From the NCBI GenBank assembly GCA_023258825.1, contig JALQWE010000216.1:1-6494 (forward strand): a stretch of 6,494 nt of DNA, given 5' to 3'. Below are positions 1 through 5,414 of this stretch, piece after piece. The notes beneath the pieces are model-generated. The model did not search any database. It had not been told where the DNA came from and worked only from the letters and a program-made list of their open reading frames with translations. The DNA is from Planctomycetaceae bacterium. GTDB taxonomy: Bacteria; Planctomycetota; Planctomycetia; Planctomycetales; Planctomycetaceae. The translations under genes and the position numbers were made by a program. The number at the start of each line of letters is the position of its first letter. Position 1 is the stretch's first letter.

Positions 1-124
1 CCACGCGGAATTCATCCGACCGCGTCTCCGCACCTCCGTGACACAGCCCCAGGCTCAGCAGAGCCATGGCCAATACACGCGTCTTCAACGCCCCCGACCG
101 CAATCGCAAAACTGAACTTTTCAT
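1..124 (-). CDS. Secreted protein of unknown function, N-terminal fragment (runs off left edge)
   Basis: An ATG at 122-124 on the minus strand opens a frame of 41 codons with no stop before the window edge. The translation begins MKSSVLRLRSG, has further basic residues (K14, R16), then a hydrophobic stretch at residues 17-27 (VLAMALLSLGL), then polar residues. This is the n-h-c layout of a Sec signal peptide, with cleavage plausible after GGA near residue 32. The cysteine at residue 28 follows a leucine, so a lipobox is unlikely. The Shine-Dalgarno is weak (GAAAG about 8-12 bases upstream). An internal ATG at 65-67 would lose the basic n-region and is less likely. The gene lies 125 bases downstream of glpQ in the same direction, behind the inverted repeat. 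The mature domain is outside the window, so no function can be given. Overlapping frames on the same strand look like shadows. Confidence 0.6.
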   Translation of the reverse strand, partial: MKSSVLRLRSGALKTRVLAMALLSLGLCHGGAETRSDEFRV

Positions 125-145
125 GAGTAACTTTCATTATGTTGG

Positions 146-279
146 GGGGCAGAAAAAGTTGGGCAGAAAAGGGGTCAGGTACCAATAGCCTAAAGGCCCG
201 AAGGGTGCTCCGCACTATTGGTACCTGACCCCTTTTTCTGCCCGGCCCACTATTGATTTCCGCCCGTTTTTTCTGCCCC
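146..279. repeat. Nested inverted repeat, REPIN-like (paired REP units)
   Basis: The core is an inverted repeat: the left arm 161-188 is the reverse complement of 215-243 over 28 bases, apart from one extra T in the right arm, around a 26-base loop (189-214). Both arms contain GGGGTCAGGTACC or its complement. Outside the core, 146-157 (GGGGCAGAAAAA) pairs perfectly with 268-279. The motif GGGCAGAAAA occurs at 147-156 and 161-170, and its complement at 234-243 and 269-278. The right side also holds two tandem diverged copies of one unit, 213-243 and 248-278, starting 35 bases apart and identical at about 24 of 31 positions. Inverted pairs of short GC-rich palindromic units define REPINs, which are mobilised by RAYT (Y1-type, TnpA_REP) transposases. 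The family assignment is my inference. The structure could also act as a terminator or 3' mRNA-stabilising hairpin for glpQ. Confidence 0.75.
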
Positions 280-1419
280 GCCCCGGGAATTCAACAATCG
301 AAACGGATTTCCCTGGCCCCCGACAGCAATCCGCGCATTGCGCCAGTTCACCACGACATCCGGCTGGTCCGCAAAAATGCCGTCCACACCCGCGTCAATC
401 GTCAACCATTCCAGCAACTGATCGGAAGCGTTGACAAAGCCCGGCAGAGCATCCGTGCGGAAGGTCCAGACGTGCACCTGCAACCCCTGCTGATGCGCGT
501 CCGTCACCAGGCGACTGATCTTTGGCTCCCCCTGTTCCGTGACTCCAGTGACAACCAGCGTCACTAACGCCCCCAGACCGTCACAGAAACCAGCAGCCTC
601 CCGAATCTTCTCTGCAGACACTTCCTTCCCAATCAGCCAGATCAACGGCAGCGGACTCTTCAGCTCTTCCCGTATCCGACGCACTTCAGACTCTTCAAAA
701 CACTGCAGGAAAATCGGCGCATCGGCTGAGTCATAGCCGTATTGCTTCAGCACAGCCAGAATTGCGACGGATGCATCCAGACCAGCGTCGCGATGACGCA
801 CCGGATCCTTGATCTCCACGTAGACCCCGGCCACACGCCCCCGCGTCCGATTCATTCCCTGGATCAACTGCAAGTGCTCTTCCAGCGTCGAAATCCGAAA
901 ACTTCCCTGCCCCTGGGGAAACCGAGTTTCCGCCATTCGCCCGCCACGTCCCTTTGGCCTGCGCTCCGTGACCTTCAGAGCCCGTAACTCACTCAACAGA
1001 AAGTCCATCACATACCAGTGTCCGTCGGCCCGCTGTCGCCCGTCATACAACTCAGCCACATTCGTGACGTCATCCAGAACCACATCATGCAGCACCACCG
1101 GGATTCCGTCTTTCGACAGCACACAGTCCTGCTCCAGATAATCCGCCCCCATCATATAGGCCATCACGGCCCCTTCCGTCGTGTGCTCAGGAAGATATCC
1201 CGAAGCCCCGCGGTGCGCAATCACAATCGGAACCGTGGCAGACTGATCCATCAGTGTTACTCCCGACGGCGCAGCATCACTCACCTGCGCCCTGCTGACT
1301 TCGCCAATCCCAAATGGCAATCCACACAACACAAGGATGCGGAACAGAGTCCGGGCTGGGCAGATGCCCGTCAGACGCAGAGTCAGATCGACCGTTTTCC
1401 GCAATTTACCGACCGCCAT
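250..1419 (-). CDS. glpQ: Glycerophosphodiester phosphodiesterase, exported GlpQ type
   Basis: The enzyme hydrolyses glycerophosphodiesters (deacylated phospholipids) to glycerol 3-phosphate and an alcohol, probably in the periplasm. With the ATG at 1417-1419 the protein has 389 residues. Residues 1-44 carry basic residues, a hydrophobic core near 25-38 (LFRILVLCGLPFGIG) and a possible cleavage site after SRA (44). The catalytic domain shows AHRGASGYLPEHT (68-80; His69 and Arg70), LEQD (95-98; Glu96, Asp98), VVLHD (108-112; His111) and VEIKDP (201-206), all as in E. coli GlpQ. The region RFPQGQGSFRISTLEEHLQ (166-184) and LQCFEESE also follow that protein. E. coli GlpQ has about 358 residues and ends soon after its equivalent of FADQPD (349-354). 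Here about 35 residues follow, the last of them encoded by the repeat. The stop is TAG at 250-252. A TTG five codons upstream (1432-1434) is less likely because the Shine-Dalgarno follows it. Confidence 0.93.
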   Translation of the reverse strand: MAVGKLRKTVDLTLRLTGICPARTLFRILVLCGLPFGIGEVSRAQVSDAAPSGVTLMDQSATVPIVIAHRGASGYLPEHTTEGAVMAYMMGADYLEQDCVLSKDGIPVVLHDVVLDDVTNVAELYDGRQRADGHWYVMDFLLSELRALKVTERRPKGRGGRMAETRFPQGQGSFRISTLEEHLQLIQGMNRTRGRVAGVYVEIKDPVRHRDAGLDASVAILAVLKQYGYDSADAPIFLQCFEESEVRRIREELKSPLPLIWLIGKEVSAEKIREAAGFCDGLGALVTLVVTGVTEQGEPKISRLVTDAHQQGLQVHVWTFRTDALPGFVNASDQLLEWLTIDAGVDGIFADQPDVVVNWRNARIAVGGQGNPFRLLNSRGGAEKTGGNQ

Positions 1420-1425
1420 TGCCGA

Positions 1426-1431
1426 CTCCTT
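1426..1431 (-). promoter_or_regulatory. Ribosome binding site of glpQ
   Basis: On the minus strand this reads AAGGAG, six bases before the ATG at 1417-1419. It is one of the two strong Shine-Dalgarno sites in the window and fixes the start: the in-frame TTG at 1432-1434 lies immediately upstream of it and could not use it. Confidence 0.75.
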
Positions 1432-1454
1432 CAACCCGTCACTCGCAGCGATTT

Positions 1455-1498
1455 CCCCACGCCCTCACCACACATCCCCGGCCCCCGCAACGGCCCCC
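1455..1498 (-). other. G-rich tract in glpQ leader, possible quadruplex
   Basis: On the minus (transcript) strand this stretch has five G runs, of 5, 5, 4, 3 and 4 bases, separated by 7, 2, 11 and 3 bases. It lies 36-79 bases before the glpQ ATG, between the CBM9-like gene and glpQ. Four runs of at least three G could form an intramolecular quadruplex, although one loop is long (11 bases). No regulatory role is shown, and general GC richness may explain it. Confidence 0.3.
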
Positions 1499-1516
1499 AA
1501 ACCATTTGCGTGATCG

Positions 1517-2173
1517 TCAGGATTTCAGTTCCAACGGAATCCACAGAGATGGGTTCCACGTCGCCGGAAAGTCACCCAGCACGCTCAAAGGCACTGGCCC
1601 GACCTCCGTATCCTCCACGATACAGTAAAACCCCAGCACCCCGGCCTCCACCGCCTGCTCATAACCCGGCAACTGACTGCCCGGGACCCAGAGCGACAAA
1701 TCATAGCCGTCCGCCACCAGATGTCTTTCCACTCGACACTTGCCGGAATCCAGAGTACGTCGGCCGGGACGCTGCGGTCCGGATTCGGTGAATCGCACGG
1801 TCGCCGCGTCGTCCGCATCGTCATCACAGATCAAGGCCACCAGCTCGACGCAGTAGTCCGTCACCCGCTGCACATTGGTGCCCGGTCGCATGTCCAGCAG
1901 CACTCGCACCAGGTCCGAATGCTTCAGGTCTGCCCAGCGTCCGGCTGCAGGCTGAGTTTTTCCCCGCAGACGCACTTCCAGACCCAGCCCCTCCGGATTC
2001 CAGGCCATCCGCACACTCATTGGCATCTGCTCAGAATTCAGTCGCGCCGGAACAAACAGCGTGCTCGATTCCGGCAGCTTCAACAGCCGCCCACGTCCAC
2101 CCGGCATCGCATCCACACGCGGGATCTGCAGAGAGAACTGAAACAGGAAGGAGTTGGGGACGATCTGCGTCAT
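1517..2173 (-). CDS. CBM9/DOMON-like protein of unknown function
   Basis: A 218-residue protein starting at the ATG at 2171-2173 and beginning MTQIVPNSFLFQF. It has no signal peptide or membrane segment, so it is probably cytoplasmic. The strand order recalls the carbohydrate-binding family 9 / DOMON-like beta-sandwich: VRMAWNPEGLGLEVRL (54-69), DLVRVLLDMR (87-96), DGYDLSLWVPGSQLPGYE (155-172), LGFYCIVEDTE (180-190) and a terminal NPSLWIPLEL (207-216). From memory, similar proteins with an NSFLF N-terminus and an SLWxxLEL C-terminus occur in many planctomycetes with no assigned role. I could not verify this. An acidic patch, CDDDADD, lies at 116-122. A GTG 17 codons upstream (2222-2224) could extend it, but the conserved-looking N-terminus starts at the ATG, which has a weak GGAA upstream. 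Ligand and function are unknown; the fold assignment is tentative. Confidence 0.75.
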   Translation of the reverse strand: MTQIVPNSFLFQFSLQIPRVDAMPGGRGRLLKLPESSTLFVPARLNSEQMPMSVRMAWNPEGLGLEVRLRGKTQPAAGRWADLKHSDLVRVLLDMRPGTNVQRVTDYCVELVALICDDDADDAATVRFTESGPQRPGRRTLDSGKCRVERHLVADGYDLSLWVPGSQLPGYEQAVEAGVLGFYCIVEDTEVGPVPLSVLGDFPATWNPSLWIPLELKS

Positions 2174-2355
2174 ACTGTTTCCGATGTGTTTCTGCCAACA
2201 GGCCTCGTCGCGCGTTCGTCGCACAAAACCCTGAATACCATTCTACCACCTGCTGCAACTGGCTGAGCCCCTGCGGAGGAACGCTCAGGACGCCTTCGTC
2301 AGCTGTCAGCCGTTACGCGTCACTGCGCCCTGTGCCGGTCTCCCTGAACACGATC

Positions 2356-3312
2356 TCAGGACTGCGATCCGCTCTCTGTCTGCCGCAGCACCTCACGATA
2401 CCACGCAATCGTCCGCTCCAGCCCCGCGGCCAGTGAACACTGCGGAGCCCAGTTCAGCCACTGCCTCGCACGACTGATGTCCGGACACCGCTTTCGCGGA
2501 TCATCCATCGGCAACGGCCGAAAGGCAATCCGCGACGTACTGCCAGTCGCCCGAATCACCGACTCAGCAAGTTCCAGCATCGTATATTCCACCGGATTGC
2601 CGATGTTCACCGGACCGATCTGCTCGTCCTGATCCATCAGACGCAGCATCCCCTCAATCAGATCGTCCACATAACAGAACGAACGCGTCTGCAGTCCATC
2701 CCCATAAACCGTCAGATCCTCACCACGCAGCGCCTGCATGATAAAGTTGGAAACCACTCGCCCGTCATCCGGAGCCATCCGCGGTCCATACGTGTTGAAG
2801 ATACGAATGATCCGGATCTCCGTTCCATGGGCCTGCCGATAATTCATCATCAGCGATTCTGCAATCCGCTTGCCTTCGTCATAACAACTGCGCGGCCCGA
2901 TGGGATTCACATGCCCCCAATAGTCCTCATGCTGCGGATGAATTTCCGGATCTCCGTAAACTTCCGATGTGGAAGCATGCAGAATTCTCGCATTGCAGCG
3001 ACGCGCCAACCCCATCATGTTGATCATCCCCGTCGTCGACGTTTTGATGGTCTTGATCGGATTGAACTGATACGCCTGAGGAGACGCGGGGCAGGCCAGA
3101 TTGAAGATTCTTTCTGCTTCCACATACAACGGATACACAATGTCGTGACGTATCAACTCAAATCGTGGATGCCCCAGCAAATGACGGATGTTGGATTTCT
3201 TCCCGGTGAAGAAATTGTCCACACAAATCACGTCATCACCGCGCGCGATCAATCGATCGCACAAATGACTGCCCAGAAACCCCGCGCCGCCTGTGACCAG
3301 TACCGCTGCCAT
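2356..3312 (-). CDS. UDP-glucuronate decarboxylase (UDP-xylose synthase), extended SDR family
   Basis: This NAD-dependent enzyme converts UDP-glucuronate to UDP-xylose in the cytoplasm, giving a xylosyl donor for surface or secreted glycans. From the ATG at 3310-3312 it has 318 residues, the usual length of soluble bacterial forms, which lack the membrane anchor of animal UXS1. It has the Rossmann motif TGGAGFLGSHL (7-17), VDNFFTGKKSNI (31-42), RHDI (55-58), FNLACPASP (70-78), the active-site segment HASTSEVYGDP (112-122; Thr115, Glu117) and GPRSCYDEGKR (139-149; Tyr144, Lys148), which is diagnostic of UXS rather than of GalE or dTDP-glucose dehydratase. RIFNTYGPRM (170-179) and YGDGLQTRSFCYVDD (203-217) complete the substrate site. 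A GTG 14 codons upstream (3352-3354) is rejected because the Rossmann strand starts right after the ATG and a strong Shine-Dalgarno precedes it. No glycosyltransferase lies nearby to show the glycan served. Confidence 0.94.
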   Translation of the reverse strand: MAAVLVTGGAGFLGSHLCDRLIARGDDVICVDNFFTGKKSNIRHLLGHPRFELIRHDIVYPLYVEAERIFNLACPASPQAYQFNPIKTIKTSTTGMINMMGLARRCNARILHASTSEVYGDPEIHPQHEDYWGHVNPIGPRSCYDEGKRIAESLMMNYRQAHGTEIRIIRIFNTYGPRMAPDDGRVVSNFIMQALRGEDLTVYGDGLQTRSFCYVDDLIEGMLRLMDQDEQIGPVNIGNPVEYTMLELAESVIRATGSTSRIAFRPLPMDDPRKRCPDISRARQWLNWAPQCSLAAGLERTIAWYREVLRQTESGSQS

Positions 3313-3317
3313 CTGAG

Positions 3318-3323
3318 CCCTCC
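3318..3323 (-). promoter_or_regulatory. Ribosome binding site of the UDP-glucuronate decarboxylase gene
   Basis: On the minus strand this reads GGAGGG, five bases before the ATG at 3310-3312. It decides the start in favour of this ATG over the in-frame GTG at 3352-3354. Confidence 0.75.
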
Positions 3324-3443
3324 GGAAAAATGCGGTCCAGCCAGACCACTGCACACCAACCCTGACACCACGATTTCACGCACCACGATGACACCAGGCC
3401 GGGCCGCTACCTGACCGGCCACTTCAAACCCCTGATAACCTGC

Positions 3444-5006
3444 TCAACAGCCGCTCAGAGACCGATCCAGACGCCGCAGGACTCGCTCTCGCCCCAGCAA
3501 CTCCAGAGACCGAAACAGATCCGCCCCCTGCGCTTTTCCCGTCACACACAGCCGCAAGGCCGGAAACAAATCCCCCACGCGAATTCCCCGCTCCGCCACA
3601 AACGCCTGCAGCAAATCATGCAGCGGCCCGGCCAGAAAATCGGCCAGGCTCTGAAGGCGGTCTTTCAGTAACAGCAGATTCTCCTGAGTCGTCGCGGAAC
3701 TGCGAACTCGTTTGTCAAAGTTCTTCACATCCACACTGAGCTGCTCATCCGACAGAAAGAACTCATCCAGCTGGAAGATGTCCCCGAAAACGCGCAGCCG
3801 GTCAGCAGCAAGGTCCACCACCGCCGCCACATAACTCCGCGTCCCGGGATCGTCCGCACTGGAAATCAACCCCGCTGCCAGCAGAAACGACAGACACCCC
3901 TCAAGCTTGTCATCCGCCGGCAACTGGCTCATCCAGTGCGACTGAAAACTGATCAGCTTGTCCGGGTCCAGACCCGCCGGGCTTCTGATCACACGTTCCA
4001 GAGAAAACTTCTGCTGCATCTCCTCGCGCGACAGCACTTCTGTCTGATCGTCATACGACCAGCCCAGACGCACCAGAGCATTCAGAATCCCCGCCGGCAG
4101 AAATCCAACCTGCTGGTAATAGGCCACCATCACCGGGGACAACGCGTCAGCCGCCGCATCAAAGCCCAGCCGACTCAGCACCGCATCCCCCAGTTCAAAC
4201 AGCTTCTGGAACTGCGGGTTCTTTCGATAAGCGGCAATCTTGCGTTTACTGATCTTCTCCTTACTGCCCGGCGCTGCCACATAAGGAATGTGAGCCCATT
4301 CCGGGATCACATTTCCCAGAGCCCGGTGGAGCAAGACCTGAATCGGCGTGTTCGAAAGATGCTCCTCCGCCCGGATCACATGCGAAATCTCCATGGCCGC
4401 ATCGTCAACCACCGTCGCAAAGTTGTACAACGGAGACCCATCGCTGCGCGCAATCACCGGGTCCGGCATCAGATTGCAGTCCCATTCCACCGTACCTCGC
4501 ACGTGATCATTGATCACGACGGTTTCCCCCCGAGGCACCAGCAGGCGAATCACGCAGGCCTCGCCCGCCGCCAGCTTCGCCTGCACCTCGTCCGCCGTCA
4601 ACTGCAGCGAAACTCGACTGCTGACATACACTCGCTTTTCACGCTCTGCCGCCTCACGTTGCGCCTGAGTCTCAGCAGGTGTTTCAAAGTCCCGGTAGGC
4701 ATGGCCCGTGGACAACAACTTCTGCAACGCCGCGTCGTACAGACCTCGACGCTGAGACTGAAAGTAGGGACCATGCGGACCACCCACTTCCGGCCCTTCG
4801 TCCCAGTTCAGACCCAGCCAGCGAAACGCCTGCAGAATCGGCCCGAGCGCCTCGTCCATATTCCGCTGCTGATCCGTATCATCAATGCGCAGAATGAACG
4901 TGCCGCCATGATGACGCGCCCACAACCAATTGAATAACGCGGTCCGCATGCCGCCAATATGCATGTAACCCGTGGGACTGGGGGCAAATCGTGTTCGAAC
5001 TGGCAT
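3444..5006 (-). CDS. gltX: Glutamyl-tRNA synthetase (class I)
   Basis: The enzyme charges tRNA-Glu with glutamate in the cytoplasm, and in organisms lacking GlnRS may also charge tRNA-Gln. The protein has 520 residues. The N-terminus TRFAPSPTGYMHIGG (5-19) holds the HIGH-type motif as HIGG (16-19), normal for bacterial GluRS. RIDDTD (40-45), RSDGSPLYNFATVVDD (187-202) and HVIRAEEHLSNTP (209-221) match the catalytic core, the last with AEEH where GEDH is usual. The KMSKS-type motif is KISKR (251-255). It is followed by about 30-40 extra residues before YYQQVGFLPAGILNALVRLGWS (296-317), a stretch that normally follows within about ten residues. The C-terminal anticodon-binding region is helical and poorly conserved. 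The ATG at 5004-5006 sits directly before the conserved TRFAPSPTG, with a purine-rich GAAGAAGAG upstream. It is the first gene of the leftward series and is divergent from the cytochrome gene. Confidence 0.96.
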   Translation of the reverse strand: MPVRTRFAPSPTGYMHIGGMRTALFNWLWARHHGGTFILRIDDTDQQRNMDEALGPILQAFRWLGLNWDEGPEVGGPHGPYFQSQRRGLYDAALQKLLSTGHAYRDFETPAETQAQREAAEREKRVYVSSRVSLQLTADEVQAKLAAGEACVIRLLVPRGETVVINDHVRGTVEWDCNLMPDPVIARSDGSPLYNFATVVDDAAMEISHVIRAEEHLSNTPIQVLLHRALGNVIPEWAHIPYVAAPGSKEKISKRKIAAYRKNPQFQKLFELGDAVLSRLGFDAAADALSPVMVAYYQQVGFLPAGILNALVRLGWSYDDQTEVLSREEMQQKFSLERVIRSPAGLDPDKLISFQSHWMSQLPADDKLEGCLSFLLAAGLISSADDPGTRSYVAAVVDLAADRLRVFGDIFQLDEFFLSDEQLSVDVKNFDKRVRSSATTQENLLLLKDRLQSLADFLAGPLHDLLQAFVAERGIRVGDLFPALRLCVTGKAQGADLFRSLELLGRERVLRRLDRSLSGC

Positions 5007-5414
5007 CGCTCTTCTTCATGGTCAGTTGCTGTCAGTTTCACCGCAGGCACACCCACAGTCACCCGGTCCGCCTCTGCATTCAGCTGCGAACAAACGGCCA
5101 CCGCTGACAATTCGGAGGGCCGGAACGTGAATCCTACCGCTCCGCACGGCCCAATCAACCATCCCACCATGATTGACTCGTGATCCGGACAGAACCCACC
5201 TCCGTGCCCCCGCATGGGGCAATTGTAATTTTCAGGAATCCACCCGACTTTCTGCGATTCTACTGGAATACCACCAGCGGACACATTCCCCTCATCCCAC
5301 AGGCCACCATGCACCCTTCATAGAACTTCCGTGATCGCATCGGTACAATTTTGCGGTATACGCTGCTCCCGATCTCCGTTAAGTCTCTCCACTTGTCTCG
5401 CCTGCAGGCATCCC
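5007..5414. other. Divergent intergenic region between gltX and the PSCyt1 gene
   Basis: This 408-base spacer must hold the promoters of gltX (leftward) and the cytochrome gene (rightward). I find no credible gene, tRNA or strong terminator in it. A TACAAT hexamer at 5344-5349 on the plus strand could be a -10 element about 65 bases before the cytochrome ATG, but the matching -35 (TAGAAC, 5321-5326) agrees with the consensus at only 3 of 6 positions. A TACAAT on the minus strand (5222-5227) has no good -35. A short inverted repeat, CAATCA at 5152-5157 against TGATTG at 5170-5175, could be an operator or could be chance. Open frames here do not look like proteins. Confidence 0.5.

Noticed and set aside
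1018..1791. 257-codon plus-strand frame across the glpQ 5' end and the CBM9-like gene
   Set aside because: It spans two opposite-strand genes and the gap between them, and its product is Pro/Arg-rich low complexity. It is a shadow frame.
2031..2258. Overlapping minus-strand frame near the start of the CBM9-like gene, considered as a frameshifted N-terminus
   Set aside because: The CBM9-like protein has a plausible complete N-terminus at the ATG at 2171-2173, and the other frame (beginning at a TTG) shows no family similarity I recognise.
3364..3396. Short repeats GACACCA and CACCACGAT, each present twice
   Set aside because: Units of 7-9 bases in a 33-base stretch are too short to distinguish from chance, and no symmetry or array extends them.
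3397..3420. GGCCGG/CCGGCC inverted repeat between gltX and the UDP-glucuronate decarboxylase gene, considered as a terminator
   Set aside because: The stem is only 6 bp with a 12-base loop, and no T-run follows on either strand.
3936..4937. Long open frame (333 codons) on the plus strand, antisense to gltX
   Set aside because: The translation is rich in Arg, His, Gln and Pro with no domain or signal, as expected of the complement of a GC-rich gene. The minus strand encodes clear GluRS motifs over the whole span.
5152..5175. CAATCA/TGATTG inverted repeat in the divergent spacer as an operator
   Set aside because: A single 6-bp pair with a 12-base gap and no promoter element I would defend beside it; noted only in the spacer entry.
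4808..5314. 168-codon minus-strand frame from the divergent spacer into gltX
   Set aside because: It overlaps the conserved GluRS N-terminus in another frame, and its product has no recognisable feature. Most of the spacer part looks non-coding.
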